Shown here: positions 34,516-43,514 of the stretch, piece after piece
How the letters are laid out: each line of letters opens with the position of its first letter
How positions within the stretch are numbered: position 1 is the first letter of the stretch
NCBI RefSeq assembly: GCF_000023105.1
Contig: NC_012669.1
Location: forward strand, 2,109,025-2,173,024
Source of the DNA: Beutenbergia cavernae DSM 12333
GTDB taxonomy: Bacteria > Actinomycetota > Actinomycetes > Actinomycetales > Beutenbergiaceae
Reading direction: 5' to 3'
Length of the DNA stretch: 64,000 nucleotides
Notes under the pieces: generated by a model
Databases searched by the model: none
What the model was told of the DNA's origin: nothing
Seen by the model: the letters and a program-made list of their open reading frames with translations, nothing else
Position numbers and translations under genes: made by a program

Positions 34516-34522
34516 GAGCCGC

Positions 34523-34528
34523 AGCCTA
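34523..34528 (-). promoter_or_regulatory. Leaderless -10 of the aldo/keto reductase gene
   Basis: TAGGCT on the minus strand, 7 nt before ATG 34515. Confidence 0.5.
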
Positions 34529-34572
34529 GAGCCGCCGGGGGCGCCGGCGGTCCGGCTTCCGGCCCCCGGACG

Positions 34573-35190
34573 TCAGCTGGGGTACTCGCCGCGCTTGACC
34601 TGCGGCTTCGGCATGCGGGTGCGGCGGATCTGGAACGCGCGCATGACGGCGTACAGCACGGAGCCGCGCGGGATCTTGCCCACCCCGAACTTCGCGACGA
34701 GCTTGCGCTTCATGATCGACGCCGTGATGACGGCGTCGACCACGGCGATGAGCACCACGGCGTACAGCCCGAGGATCACGTAGATCGCGAGCTCAGGGCG
34801 GTTGCCCAGGAACAGGATCACGAGGACGACGGCGAGCGACACGGGGAGGAAGAACTCGCCGAGGTTCCACCGGGCGTCGATGTAGTCGCGGATGTACCGC
34901 CGCACCGGACCCTTGTCACGCGCCGGCAGGTACCGGTCGTCGCCGGTCACCATGGCCTCGTTCATCTTCGCCCGGGCCTCGGAGGCCTTGACGCGGTTCT
35001 CGCGTGCGGCGGCCTTGCGGTCGTTCTGCACGAGGGGACGGCGGTTCTTCGCCTCGGCCTCGCGGCGCTTCGGCGTCGGGCGGCCCTTCTTGCCCTCGTC
35101 CGGCTCCTGGCCGACGTCGGCAGCCGTCATCGTCGACGAGGGCGCGTCCTGCACCGCGGCGTCGGCGTCGTTCTTCTTCCGTCCCAGCAC
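34573..35190 (-). CDS. DUF3043 membrane protein
   Basis: 205 aa, actinobacterial DUF3043 family. A long charged cytosolic N-terminus (GRKKNDADAAV, KKGRPTPKRREAEAKNRRP) precedes RYIRDYIDARWNLGEFFLP. Two membrane helices follow (PVSLAVVLVILFLGN and AIYVILGLYAVVLIAVVDAV), then a basic C-terminal tail. Function unknown; the family is near-universal in Micrococcales. GTG 35190 is chosen because TACCCT lies 6 nt upstream. The longer open frame on this strand is a shadow of the M20 gene. Confidence 0.85.
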   Translation of the reverse strand: MLGRKKNDADAAVQDAPSSTMTAADVGQEPDEGKKGRPTPKRREAEAKNRRPLVQNDRKAAARENRVKASEARAKMNEAMVTGDDRYLPARDKGPVRRYIRDYIDARWNLGEFFLPVSLAVVLVILFLGNRPELAIYVILGLYAVVLIAVVDAVITASIMKRKLVAKFGVGKIPRGSVLYAVMRAFQIRRTRMPKPQVKRGEYPS

Positions 35191-35196
35191 ACCTCG

Positions 35197-35202
35197 AGGG
35201 TA
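35197..35202 (-). promoter_or_regulatory. Leaderless -10 of the DUF3043 gene
   Basis: TACCCT on the minus strand, 6 nt before GTG 35190. Confidence 0.5.
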
Positions 35203-35220
35203 GTCGAGGCGGCGGGCGGG

Positions 35221-35226
35221 TATGTT
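35221..35226 (+). promoter_or_regulatory. Leaderless -10 of the M20 dipeptidase gene
   Basis: TATGTT, 7 nt before ATG 35234. Faces the DUF3043 -10 only 18 bp away. Confidence 0.5.
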
Positions 35227-35233
35227 CGCGCCC

Positions 35234-36616
35234 ATGGTCTCTCCCACCCCCGACCTCGCCCACCTGCGCGCCCGCACGGCCGCGGAGTTCCCGCGGCTGC
35301 GTGCCGACCTCGAGGACCTCGTCCGCATCCCGAGCGTGTCGGCCGCCGCGTTCGACCGGGAGCACGTCGAGGCGAGTGCGCGCGCCGTCGCGGAGCTGCT
35401 GCGCGGCGCGGGGATGGAGTCCGTCGACGTGCTGCGCGTCGACGGAGCCGACGGCGTCCCGGGGGCTCCCGCCGTCGTGGCCCACCGCGCCGGTCCCGAG
35501 GGCTCGCCGCGGGTGCTGCTGTACGCGCACCACGACGTCCAGCCTCCCGGCCCGTCCTCGTCGTGGGGCAGCGACCCGTTCGAGCCGGTGGAGCGGGACG
35601 GCCGCCTGTACGGGCGCGGTGCCGCCGACGACAAGGCGGGCGTCGTGGCGCACCTGGGAGCGCTCCGGGTCCTCGGCGAGGAGCTCGGCGTCGGCGTGAC
35701 GGTGTTCGTCGAGGGCGAGGAGGAGATCGGTTCCCCGACCTTCGCGCAGTTCCTCGCCACGTACGCCGACCGGCTCGCCGCCGGCGTCATCGTGGTGGCC
35801 GACTCCAGCAACTGGAAGGTGGGCGTACCGGCGCTGACGACGTCGCTGCGCGGCCTGGTCGACCTGGTCGTCCGCGTCGAGGTGCTCGAGCACGACGTGC
35901 ACTCCGGCATGTTCGGCGGGCCGATCCTGGACGCCCCGACGCTGCTGGCGCGCCTGATCGCGACCCTGCACGACGACGCCGGCGACGTGGCCGTGGCCGG
36001 CCTGGTCTCCGAGGACTCGGCCGGTGTCGACTACCCGGAGGCGGAGTTCCGCGCGGATGCGGCGGTGCTGGACGGCGTCCGGCTGGCCGGTACCGGCGCG
36101 CTCGCCTCGCGGCTGTGGCGCCGTCCCGCGCTGAGCGTCATCGGCATCGACGCGCGCAGCATCGCCGAGGCGTCGAACACGATCGCCGCCCGCGCGAGTG
36201 CGCGCCTGAGCCTGCGGATCGCTCCCGGGCAGGACCCGCTCGCGGCCGAGCAGGCGCTCACCCGTCACCTGCTCGACCACGCCCCGTTCGGCGCCCGCGT
36301 GGTGGTCGAGCCGGGGGAGCGCGGGCAGTCGTTCGCGGCTCCGGCGGACTCGCCGGCGATGGTCGCGGCGCGCGCCGCCATGGCCGACGCCTGGGGGACG
36401 CCGCCGGTGGACGTCGGGCTCGGCGGGTCGATCCCGTTCATCGCTGACCTGCTCGAGCAGTTCCCCGACGCGGAGATCCTCGTGACCGGCGTCGAGGATC
36501 CCGACTCGCGTGCCCACGGCGCCGACGAGAGCGTGCACCTGGGCGAGCTCGAACGCGCCGTGCTCGCCGAGGCGGCGCTCCTCGCCCGGCTGGGCGCTCG
36601 ACCAGCTCGCGGCTGA
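35234..36616 (+). CDS. M20 family dipeptidase/metallopeptidase
   Basis: 460 aa, zinc-dependent M20 peptidase (CNDP/PepV-like dipeptidase group). Metal ligands: [12 protein letters not shown] (His and Asp), [15 protein letters not shown] (bridging Asp), [11 protein letters not shown] (catalytic Glu-Glu). A dimerisation domain of about 180 residues is inserted in the middle, and [16 protein letters not shown] and the final [14 protein letters not shown] (His) follow. Start ATG 35234, four codons inside the longest frame, set by the promoter position. Cytosolic, no signal peptide. Confidence 0.92.
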   Translation: MVSPTPDLAHLRARTAAEFPRLRADLEDLVRIPSVSAAAFDREHVEASARAVAELLRGAGMESVDVLRVDGADGVPGAPAVVAHRAGPEGSPRVLLYAHHDVQPPGPSSSWGSDPFEPVERDGRLYGRGAADDKAGVVAHLGALRVLGEELGVGVTVFVEGEEEIGSPTFAQFLATYADRLAAGVIVVADSSNWKVGVPALTTSLRGLVDLVVRVEVLEHDVHSGMFGGPILDAPTLLARLIATLHDDAGDVAVAGLVSEDSAGVDYPEAEFRADAAVLDGVRLAGTGALASRLWRRPALSVIGIDARSIAEASNTIAARASARLSLRIAPGQDPLAAEQALTRHLLDHAPFGARVVVEPGERGQSFAAPADSPAMVAARAAMADAWGTPPVDVGLGGSIPFIADLLEQFPDAEILVTGVEDPDSRAHGADESVHLGELERAVLAEAALLARLGARPARG

Positions 36617-36619
36617 GAC

Positions 36620-37756
36620 GTGCGGGCCCTGCTCGCCGCCGGCGCGTTCACCGGGACGCCGAGCGCCGTGGCCGCCGTGCGTGCGCTGGCCAAGGGGTGG
36701 GCGTCCACCGCGGCCGACGAGCTCGACGAGGCCCCGATGTCCGACGGCGGGGTGGGGCTGCTCGCGGCGGTGCACGCGTGGCGCGGCGGGCAGACCCACG
36801 CCGTGACGGTCGCCGGGCCGCTCGGCGCGCCGGTGCCGGCCGCCGTGCTCGTGACCGGCACGGACGAGGGGGGCCCGGTGGCCTACCTCGAGGCCGGGGA
36901 GGCGGTCGGTACGCACCTGGCGCCCGACGACGCGTCGGCGGCCGAGGCGGCGCTGCACGGGACGAGCGTCGGCGTCGGGCAGCTGCTCGTCGCCGCGCTC
37001 GAGCTCGGCGCTCGGCGCGTGGTCCTCGGCGCGGGAGACGCCGCCACGCACGACGGCGGATGGGGCCTTCTCCGGGCGCTCGCCGGTGGCGAGGGAGCCG
37101 CAGACCCGACCGCGGACGCCGCGGAGGTCCTCGCGGGTGCGCGGGACCGCCTCGCCGGCGTGACCCTCGACGTGGCGGCGGCGAGCGGCGACCCGCTCGT
37201 GGGCCTGCACGGCGCGGGAGCGGCACTGACCACCCGCACCGGCCTCGACGCGGCGCAGGCGCAGGAGCGCGAGAGCACCTTGGCTCCCCGGCTCGACGCG
37301 CTCGAGCGCGCGGCGCTCGCGCTGGCTCCGCGCGCGCTGCCCGTGGCCGGCGCGCGAACGCCCGCCCGGCCGGCCCGCCGGACGGGATCCGGGGTCGGCG
37401 GCGGCGTGGGCTTCGCGGCGTCGCTGCTCGGAGCCCGGGTGCATCCCGGGGGCCGGCTGGTCGCGTCGGAGCTCGGCCTCGACGCACGAGCGGGCCGGGC
37501 CGACGTCGTCCTCACGGGGTCGGCGGTCATCGACGCCGCGCAGATCGCCGACGGCGGACCGGGGATCGTCGCCGCCGTCGGGCACGCCGCGTCGGCGCAC
37601 GGCGTGCCCGTCGTCGTGGTCGGCGAGCACATCGGCGTCGGCAGGCGCGAGTCCGCTCCCATCGGCGTCAGCGCGTTGTACGAGGTCGACGACGACGGCG
37701 CGGAGGCCGCCCTGGCCGCGCGCGCCGCCCGCGTCGCCCGCACCTGGTCCTGGTGA
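36620..37756 (+). CDS. Glycerate-kinase-family protein with altered signature
   Basis: 378 aa, glycerate kinase type I fold (PF02595-like). Recognisable: AGAFTGTPSAVAAVRALAKGW at the N-terminus, VGQLLVAALELGARRVVLGAGDAATHDGGWGLLRAL (family-typical GGSATNDGGxG region) and GGGVGFAASLLGARVHPGG. The motif usually written ADGGEGT reads SDGGVGL here, and the expected Ser/Asn residues of the second motif are changed. Activity as glycerate kinase is therefore uncertain. Mycobacteria carry a similar protein (Rv2205c) next to the ErpA-like gene, as here. Starts 3 nt after the M20 stop, so probably co-transcribed. Confidence 0.75.
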   Translation: MRALLAAGAFTGTPSAVAAVRALAKGWASTAADELDEAPMSDGGVGLLAAVHAWRGGQTHAVTVAGPLGAPVPAAVLVTGTDEGGPVAYLEAGEAVGTHLAPDDASAAEAALHGTSVGVGQLLVAALELGARRVVLGAGDAATHDGGWGLLRALAGGEGAADPTADAAEVLAGARDRLAGVTLDVAAASGDPLVGLHGAGAALTTRTGLDAAQAQERESTLAPRLDALERAALALAPRALPVAGARTPARPARRTGSGVGGGVGFAASLLGARVHPGGRLVASELGLDARAGRADVVLTGSAVIDAAQIADGGPGIVAAVGHAASAHGVPVVVVGEHIGVGRRESAPIGVSALYEVDDDGAEAALAARAARVARTWSW

Positions 37757-37840
37757 CGCGACGCCGCCCCGGCGCCCGGTCGGTGCCTCGCTCCCGCGTG
37801 ACACCGGTCTCGCCTGGTAGGCGCACGCCGCCTGGCGTCG

Positions 37841-37846
37841 TACGCT
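37841..37846 (+). promoter_or_regulatory. -10 hexamer for erpA
   Basis: TACGCT, 61 nt before ATG 37908. Unlike most core genes here, erpA would have a leader of about 55 nt. Confidence 0.35.
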
Positions 37847-37907
37847 GGTCTGGAGCGTCGGGCACGTCCGGCGCCCACGACTGACCGAGACGAGCGACGG
37901 AGACGAC

Positions 37908-38267
37908 ATGACCGAGTCCCTGACGACCGAGGTCGAGACGACCCACGAGGTCGAGCTGACCGACGTCGCGGCTGCCAAGGTCAAGGCGCTGCTCGAGCAG
38001 GAGGGGCGCGACGACCTGCGGCTGCGGGTCGCCGTCCAGCCCGGCGGCTGCTCGGGCCTCATCTACCAGCTGTACTTCGACGAGCGGGTGCTCGACGGCG
38101 ACGCGCTGCGCGACTTCGACGGCGTCGAGGTCGTGGTCGACAAGATGAGCGTCCCGTACCTCGTCGGCGCGACGATCGACTTCGCCGACACCATCGAGAA
38201 GCAGGGCTTCACGATCGACAACCCGAACGCCTCGGGATCGTGCGCCTGCGGCGACTCGTTCCACTGA
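37908..38267 (+). CDS. erpA: Iron-sulfur cluster insertion protein (HesB/IscA/ErpA family)
   Basis: 119-aa A-type carrier that hands Fe-S clusters to apoproteins. The three conserved cysteines are C48 (GGCSGLIYQLYF), C112 and C114 (CACGDSF). Expected clients encoded nearby include lipoyl synthase and the Rieske protein. The N-terminal 12 residues are acidic and variable. Upstream of the respiratory genes, as in mycobacteria (Rv2204c). Followed by an exceptionally long terminator stem. Confidence 0.93.
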   Translation: MTESLTTEVETTHEVELTDVAAAKVKALLEQEGRDDLRLRVAVQPGGCSGLIYQLYFDERVLDGDALRDFDGVEVVVDKMSVPYLVGATIDFADTIEKQGFTIDNPNASGSCACGDSFH

Positions 38268-38280
38268 TCCTCGCGACACC

Positions 38281-38333
38281 CTGATCCGACAGAGCCCCGC
38301 CGGTCACGCACCGGCGGGGCTCTGTCGGATCAG
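38281..38333. terminator. 24-bp perfect stem terminator
   Basis: Left arm 38281-38304 and right arm 38310-38333 are exact reverse complements over 24 bp, with loop CACGC. The arms begin CTGATCCGACAG and end CTGTCGGATCAG. The structure starts 13 nt after the erpA stop and ends 33 nt before the FKBP gene. No U-run is visible on the plus strand. Confidence 0.8.
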
Positions 38334-38366
38334 CTGCGTCCACCACCCCTCGAACCGGGAGAACCC

Positions 38367-39338
38367 GTGCGCCGTACCGTCCCTCACCTGATCGTCACGG
38401 CCGTCGCCGCGGCGCTCGTGCTCGCCGCCTGCAGCTCGGGCGAACCCGCCGGCTCCGAGGGGTCCGAGGAACCGACCTCGAGCGCGTCGGGTGACACCGC
38501 CAGCGGCGCCACGGAGGCGACCGACCTGTTCGAGGCGTCCGGCGCGTTCGGCGAGAAGCCGACGCTGACGTTCCCGGGCGAGACCCCGCCCGAGGGCCTC
38601 CAGGCGGAGGTGCTGAGCGAGGGTGACGGACCCGTCGTCGAACCGGGATCGGTCGTCGCGGCGCACTACCTCGGCCAGGTCTGGGGATCCGACACACCGT
38701 TCGACAACTCCTACGACGGCGGCGCCGCCGTCCCGTTCAGCCTCAACACCGTCGTCGCGGGCTGGACACAGGGGATCCCGGGGCACGCCGTCGGCAGCCG
38801 GATCCTCCTGAGCATCCCCGCCGACCTCGGCTACGGCCCGCAGGGCGGGAACGCGCAGGCCGGGATCGGCGCGGAGGACACGATCGTGTTCGTCGTCGAC
38901 ATCGTGGAGGCGTTCGGTCCTGAGGTCGTCGGCGAGGCGGGTGCCGAGCCGACGGGCGAGGAGCTGCCCGTGACGTACGACGGCGAGCTCGGCGAGCCGG
39001 TGTCCGGTGTCACGCTGGTCGAGGGCGCCACGCTCGCCGCCGAGCCGACGAGCACGACGATCGCCACGGGCACGGGCGAGCCGATCGCGGCGGGTCAGGG
39101 CGTCGTCGCTCAGTACGCGCTGACGAGCGAGGACGGCGCCTCGCAGGCGTCGACGTGGGACACGTCGCAGGAGGGGTTCGGCCCGATCGCCGCGGCGGTC
39201 GGCTCGGGCACGTTCCTCGACCTCGTCGAGGGGGTGCCGATCGGCAGCCGGGTGCTCGTCCAGCTGCCCGGGAACGACCAGCAGCCGAGCGCGCTCGCCG
39301 TCGTCGTCGACCTCGTCGCGGTGGCGCCCCAGGGGTGA
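38367..39338 (+). CDS. FKBP-type peptidyl-prolyl isomerase lipoprotein, tandem domains
   Basis: 323 aa. Signal with lipobox LAAC (Cys22), then an acidic Ser/Gly/Glu linker to about 50. The first FKBP domain (about 75-175) is canonical: VAAHYLGQVWGSDTPFDNSY, FSLNTVVAGWTQGIPGHAVG, RILLSIPADLGYG. The second (about 200-320) keeps the fold (VVAQYALTSEDG, LVEGVPIGSRVLVQLPG) but lacks several active-site aromatics, so it may be structural. Exported, membrane-anchored folding helper; its place just before the oxidase genes suggests a role with extracytoplasmic respiratory subunits (inference). GTG 38367 has GGGAG 5 nt upstream. Confidence 0.9.
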   Translation: MRRTVPHLIVTAVAAALVLAACSSGEPAGSEGSEEPTSSASGDTASGATEATDLFEASGAFGEKPTLTFPGETPPEGLQAEVLSEGDGPVVEPGSVVAAHYLGQVWGSDTPFDNSYDGGAAVPFSLNTVVAGWTQGIPGHAVGSRILLSIPADLGYGPQGGNAQAGIGAEDTIVFVVDIVEAFGPEVVGEAGAEPTGEELPVTYDGELGEPVSGVTLVEGATLAAEPTSTTIATGTGEPIAAGQGVVAQYALTSEDGASQASTWDTSQEGFGPIAAAVGSGTFLDLVEGVPIGSRVLVQLPGNDQQPSALAVVVDLVAVAPQG

Positions 39339-39350
39339 GGACCGCCACGT

Positions 39351-39392
39351 CCGTCCGCCCCCGCGCCGCGTGCCGCGGACAGGGGCGGGCGG
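39351..39392 (+). terminator. Terminator-like hairpin after the FKBP gene
   Basis: CCGTCCGCCCC (39351-39361) pairs with GGGGCGGGCGG (39382-39392) with one G-U pair; the loop is about 20 nt and could itself fold. Confidence 0.35.
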
Positions 39393-39395
39393 CGG

Positions 39396-39401
39396 TAGGG
39401 T
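39396..39401 (+). promoter_or_regulatory. -10 hexamer for the ctaC operon
   Basis: TAGGGT between the hairpin and ctaC. Transcription from about 39408 would leave a leader of some 85 nt. Confidence 0.4.
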
Positions 39402-39492
39402 GATCGGAGCGGAGCGCGCCTCCGCAGGACGTTCACGACCAGGCCACAGGTTGCCCGCAGTGGCAGCACGACCTTCCGGAGGTTCCCGCACC

Positions 39493-40359
39493 GTGCGATC
39501 GACGAAGCCTCGTAGGCCGGCACGGAGGGTGGCCCTCGGCGCCGCCGCCGTCGCCGGGGTTCTCGGTCTCGGGGCCTGCTCACCCGCGGCGCAGCGGGGC
39601 TTCATGCCCGAGAACTCGCCCGGCGCCACGAATCACACCGACACGGTGATCTCGCTCTGGAACGGCTCCTGGATCGCCGCCCTGGCCGTCGGGGTCCTCG
39701 TGTGGGGCCTCGTGATCTGGTGCGTCGTCGCGTACCGGAAGCGGAAGGGCGACAACCAGCTGCCGGTCCAGCTGCGGTACCACGTGCCGTTGGAGCTGAT
39801 GTACACGTTCGTCCCGATCGTCATGATCGGTGTGCTGTTCTTCTACACGTCGCGCACCATGGGCGAGGTGGTGGACACCAGCGAAGAGGCTGACATCCAC
39901 GTCGAGGTCTACGGCAAGCAGTGGAGCTGGGACTTCAACTACGTGGAGGCCGACGTCTACTCCGTCGGCGTGCAGGCGGATCTCACCGGCGAGCCCGGGG
40001 TCCCCGAGACGCTGCCGACGCTCTACCTGCCGCAGGGGGAGCTCGTCGAGTTCAGCCTGAACACGCGCGACGTCAACCACGCGTTCTGGATCCCGGCGTT
40101 CCTGTACAAGCTGGACCTCATCGCGGGCCAGGAGAACACGTTCCAGGTCCGTCCGATGGAGCTCGGCACGTACGAGGGCAAGTGCGCCGAGCTGTGCGGC
40201 GAGTACCACGCGGCGATGCTCTTCAACGTGGAGGTCGTCACGCAGGAGGAGTTCGACGAGCACATGGCCGACCTCGCGGAGCAGGGCAACACCGGCCAGC
40301 TCGGCTCTGACTACGACCGGGACCACAACGTCCGTGAGACGGCGGAGGCGCACGACTGA
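39493..40359 (+). CDS. ctaC: Cytochrome c oxidase subunit II
   Basis: 288-aa CuA subunit of the aa3 oxidase. Lipoprotein-type signal with LGLGAC (Cys29). Two membrane helices follow ([38 protein letters not shown]), then QWSWDFNY and the periplasm-side cupredoxin domain. CuA ligands: His196 (NHAFWIP), Cys231, Cys235, His239 and Met242 in [12 protein letters not shown]. The CuA site takes electrons from the fixed QcrC cytochrome. GTG 39493 is chosen over in-frame starts at 39460 and 39370 because GGAGG lies 10 nt upstream and the signal length becomes normal. Confidence 0.95.
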   Translation: MRSTKPRRPARRVALGAAAVAGVLGLGACSPAAQRGFMPENSPGATNHTDTVISLWNGSWIAALAVGVLVWGLVIWCVVAYRKRKGDNQLPVQLRYHVPLELMYTFVPIVMIGVLFFYTSRTMGEVVDTSEEADIHVEVYGKQWSWDFNYVEADVYSVGVQADLTGEPGVPETLPTLYLPQGELVEFSLNTRDVNHAFWIPAFLYKLDLIAGQENTFQVRPMELGTYEGKCAELCGEYHAAMLFNVEVVTQEEFDEHMADLAEQGNTGQLGSDYDRDHNVRETAEAHD

Positions 40360-42143
40360 TGGCCATCGACGAGATCAACCGGATCGACTCGGCCCCGCGC
40401 CCCGCGCTCGAGGAGGTGCCCGGCCTGGCGCCGAAGCGCCAGCCGCTCGGACGCGCCGTCGTCGGCTGGCTCACCACGACCGACCACAAGACGATCGGCT
40501 ACCTGTACCTCGTCACGTCGTTCGTGTTCTTCTGCATCGGCGGGGTGCTCGCGCTCCTCATCCGTGCCGAGCTGTTCGCTCCGGGGATGCAGGTCGTCCA
40601 GACGGGCGAGCAGTTCAACCAGTTCTTCACGATGCACGGCACGATCATGCTGCTGCTCTTCGCGACGCCGCTGTTCGTCGGGTTCGGCAACATCATGGTG
40701 CCGCTCCAGATCGGTGCGCCCGACGTCGCGTTCCCGCGCCTCAACATGTTCGCGTACTGGCTCTTCGTGATCGGCGGGATCATCGCCGTCGCCGCCTTCT
40801 TCACGCCGAAGGGCGCGGCGAGCTTCGGCTGGACCGGCTACGCGCCGCTCTCGCAGGAGACGTTCTCCCCGGGCGTGGGCGGCGACATGTGGGTCGCCGG
40901 CCTCGCGATGACCGGTTTCGGCACGATCTTCGGCTCGGTCAACTTCATCACGACGATCGTCTGCATGCGCGCGCCCGGTATGACGATGTTCCGGATGCCG
41001 ATCTTCACCTGGAACATCCTCATCACGTCGGTGCTGGCGCTCATGGCGTTCCCGGTGCTCACCGCCGCGCTGTTCGGTCTGCTCGCGGACCGGCGGCTCG
41101 ACGCGCTGGTCTTCGACCCAGCCACCGGCGGGGCGATGCTCTGGCAGCACCTGTTCTGGTTCTTCGGGCATCCGGAGGTCTACATCATCGCGTTGCCGTT
41201 CTTCGGCATCGTGTCGGAGATCTTCCCGGTCTTCAGCCGCAAGCCGCTCTTCGGCTACAAGACGCTGGTGTTCGCCACCATCGCGATCGCCGGACTCTCG
41301 GTGACGGTGTGGGCGCACCACATGTACACGACCGGCGCCGTGATGCTGTCGTTCTTCGCGCTCATGACGATGCTCATCGCCGTCCCGACGGGTGTGAAGT
41401 TCTTCAACTGGATCGGCACGATGTGGCGCGGGAAGCTCACGTTCGAGACGCCGATGCTGTGGTCGATCGGGTTCCTCGTCACGTTCCTGTTCGGCGGTCT
41501 GACGGGCGTGATCCTGTCCAGCCCGACGCTCGACTTCCACCTGCACGACACGTACTTCGTCGTCGCCCACTTCCACTACGTCGTGTTCGGCACCGTGGTG
41601 TTCGCGATGTTCGCCGGCTTCTACTTCTGGTGGCCGAAGTTCACCGGGAAGATGCTCGACGAGCGCCTCGGCAAGTGGCACTTCTGGCTGCTCTTCGTCG
41701 GCTTCCACACGACGTTCCTCATCCAGCACTGGCTGGGCGTCAAGGTCATGCAGCGCCGGATCGTCGACTACCTGCCGGAGGACGGCATCCAGCTGTGGAA
41801 CCAGATCTCCACGGTCGGTGCGTTCGTGCTCGCGGCGTCGACGCTGCCGTTCCTCTGGAACGTCTACAAGACGTGGCGGCAGGCGCCGCAGGTCACCGTG
41901 GACGACCCGTGGGGCTACGGCCGGTCGCTCGAGTGGGCGACGTCGTCCCCGCCGCCCAGGCACAACTTCGTCACCCTGCCGCGGATCCGCTCCGAGTCGC
42001 CGGCGTTCGACCTGCACCACCCGGAGGTCGCGGCCATGGACCGGGCGGAGCCCGACCCTGGGTTCCTCGACCAGGTCTACGGGAACGCCGACATGCAGGG
42101 ATCGATCCAGGAACGCCAGACGACGAAGGAGGACCAGTCGTGA
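40359..42143 (+). CDS. ctaD: Cytochrome c oxidase subunit I
   Basis: 594 aa, twelve-helix catalytic subunit reducing O2 to water and pumping protons. Haem a and a3/CuB ligands are visible in [10 protein letters not shown] (His), [15 protein letters not shown] (His with the cross-linked Tyr region), [10 protein letters not shown] (two His) and [16 protein letters not shown] (His pair). The K-pathway residue lies in [15 protein letters not shown]. The C-terminal tail (after about 540) is soluble and extended, as in other actinobacteria. ATG 40359 overlaps the ctaC stop by one base (TGATG). Confidence 0.97.
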   Translation: MAIDEINRIDSAPRPALEEVPGLAPKRQPLGRAVVGWLTTTDHKTIGYLYLVTSFVFFCIGGVLALLIRAELFAPGMQVVQTGEQFNQFFTMHGTIMLLLFATPLFVGFGNIMVPLQIGAPDVAFPRLNMFAYWLFVIGGIIAVAAFFTPKGAASFGWTGYAPLSQETFSPGVGGDMWVAGLAMTGFGTIFGSVNFITTIVCMRAPGMTMFRMPIFTWNILITSVLALMAFPVLTAALFGLLADRRLDALVFDPATGGAMLWQHLFWFFGHPEVYIIALPFFGIVSEIFPVFSRKPLFGYKTLVFATIAIAGLSVTVWAHHMYTTGAVMLSFFALMTMLIAVPTGVKFFNWIGTMWRGKLTFETPMLWSIGFLVTFLFGGLTGVILSSPTLDFHLHDTYFVVAHFHYVVFGTVVFAMFAGFYFWWPKFTGKMLDERLGKWHFWLLFVGFHTTFLIQHWLGVKVMQRRIVDYLPEDGIQLWNQISTVGAFVLAASTLPFLWNVYKTWRQAPQVTVDDPWGYGRSLEWATSSPPPRHNFVTLPRIRSESPAFDLHHPEVAAMDRAEPDPGFLDQVYGNADMQGSIQERQTTKEDQS

Positions 42144-42619
42144 GCGACGTCCACGACGTGCAGCAGACGGCGGGCGACCCGACGTCGCACGCCCACTCCG
42201 CACGCGCCCGTTCGCCGATGCGTGTGGAGTACCTCCTGTTCGGGGTCGGGGCACTGGTGTTCGCACCGATCGGGCTCATCTACGGCTGGCTCACGGACTG
42301 GGCGGAACCCGTCGGGCTCGTGTCCCTGCTCCTGCTGTCCGGGCTCGCTGGTCTCACCGGCCTGTTCTTCTTCGTCACGTCGCGACGGATCGACGCCCGG
42401 CCGGAGGACGACCCGCTCGGTGAGATCGCCGACGGCGCGGGCGACTACGGGGTCTTCTCGCCGTCGTCCTGGTGGCCGCTCGTGCTCGGCATCGCCGCCG
42501 GACTGATCTTCCTCGGCGCGGCAGTCGGGTGGTGGATCAGCGGCATCGGAGGCGTGCTGGGCATCATCGGACTGGTCGGTCTGCTCTTCGAGTTCTCCCG
42601 CGGGCAGCACGCGCACTGA
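42140..42619 (+). CDS. ctaF: Cytochrome c oxidase subunit IV, actinobacterial type
   Basis: 159-aa accessory subunit of the bc1-aa3 supercomplex, restricted to Actinobacteria. Four hydrophobic segments: [59 protein letters not shown] and [19 protein letters not shown] short acidic loop, [20 protein letters not shown], lies between. GTG 42140 overlaps the ctaD stop (GTGA), with GAAGGAGG upstream. Ends the ctaC-ctaD-ctaF operon before two terminator hairpins. Confidence 0.93.
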   Translation: MSDVHDVQQTAGDPTSHAHSARARSPMRVEYLLFGVGALVFAPIGLIYGWLTDWAEPVGLVSLLLLSGLAGLTGLFFFVTSRRIDARPEDDPLGEIADGAGDYGVFSPSSWWPLVLGIAAGLIFLGAAVGWWISGIGGVLGIIGLVGLLFEFSRGQHAH

Positions 42620-42638
42620 GCGCGCTCTCGCCACACGT

Positions 42639-42670
42639 CGGCCCGGGTCCCCCGCAGGGGACCCGGGCCG
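42639..42670 (+). terminator. Terminator hairpin of the ctaCDF operon
   Basis: 14-bp perfect stem: 42639-42652 with 42657-42670, loop CGCA, core CCCGGGTCCCC. Begins 20 nt after the ctaF stop. Confidence 0.7.
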
Positions 42671-42689
42671 ATCTGTGTCTGCCGGCATG

Positions 42690-42726
42690 CGACGGGCCCG
42701 CACCCCGAGGGAGTGCGGGCCCGTCG
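42690..42726. terminator. Second hairpin between convergent ctaF and sodA
   Basis: 14-bp perfect stem: CGACGGGCCCGCAC (42690-42703) with its complement at 42713-42726, 9-nt loop. It lies 34 nt past the sodA stop on the minus strand, so it probably serves sodA and blocks read-through both ways. Confidence 0.7.
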
Positions 42727-42760
42727 TCGACGGCGTCCGTGGACGCGCGGTTCGAGCAGG

Positions 42761-43384
42761 TCAGGCCGGGACGATGAGCCCCGCGGCCTGGGTGCGCGCA
42801 CGCGTGAAGCGGTCGGCGGCGTCGTTCCAGTTGACGACGTTCCACCAGGCCGCGATGTAGTCGGCCCGCACGTTGAGGTAGTCGAGGTAGTAGGCGTGCT
42901 CCCACACGTCGAGCATGAGGATCGGCACGAGGCCGAGCGCCAGGTTGCCCTGCTGGTCGTACAGCTGCACGATCACGAGCTTCGACCCGATGGAGTCCCA
43001 GGCGAGAACGGCCCAGCCGGAGCCCTGCACGCCGGCGGCGACGGCGGAGAAGTGCTTCTTGAACGCCTCCACGCCACCGAAGAACTCGTCGACGGCCGCG
43101 CCGAACTCACCGGCGGGCTCGCCGCCCTCGGGGGAGAGGTTCGTCCAGAAGACCGAGTGGTTGACGTGGCCACCGAGGTTGAACGCGAGGTTCTTCTCGT
43201 GCAGGTTCACGGCAGCGAGGTCACCGGACGCCCGGGCCTCGGCGAGCTTCTCGAGGGCCGTGTTGGCGCCGGTCACGTACGCCTGGTGGTGCTTGTCGTG
43301 GTGCAGCTCCATGATCTTGCCCGAGATGTGGGGCTCGAGAGCGGCGTAGTCGTAGGGGAGCTCGGGCAGGCTGTACTCCGCCAT
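42761..43384 (-). CDS. sodA: Superoxide dismutase, Mn/Fe family
   Basis: 207 aa, converts superoxide to H2O2 and O2. Metal ligands: His28 (ELHHDKHHQAY), His76 (GGHVNHSVFW), Asp159 and His163 (DVWEHAYYLDY). Metal choice cannot be settled by eye. Start ATG 43384 (AEYSLPELPYDY) has AAGGAGG 10 nt upstream; the longer frame from 43435 adds a non-conserved Pro/Gly leader. No export signal. Monocistronic between two terminators, placed amid the respiratory genes, the main superoxide source. Confidence 0.96.
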   Translation of the reverse strand: MAEYSLPELPYDYAALEPHISGKIMELHHDKHHQAYVTGANTALEKLAEARASGDLAAVNLHEKNLAFNLGGHVNHSVFWTNLSPEGGEPAGEFGAAVDEFFGGVEAFKKHFSAVAAGVQGSGWAVLAWDSIGSKLVIVQLYDQQGNLALGLVPILMLDVWEHAYYLDYLNVRADYIAAWWNVVNWNDAADRFTRARTQAAGLIVPA

Positions 43385-43468
43385 GAAGGACGGTCCTCCT
43401 TGAGATCGGGGACCGCGCGGCACGCCCGGAGGCACGTCCCGCGGCCCGTCGGTGGTTACCGCAAGCGA

Positions 43469-43487
43469 ACGCCGCCACGGGCGGCGT
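43469..43487 (-). terminator. Terminator hairpin after qcrB
   Basis: ACGCCGCC (43469-43476) and GGCGGCGT (43480-43487) with a 3-nt loop, 28 nt past the qcrB stop on the minus strand. Confidence 0.5.
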
Positions 43488-43514
43488 CACACTCGTTCCA
43501 ACCTACGCCCGAGG

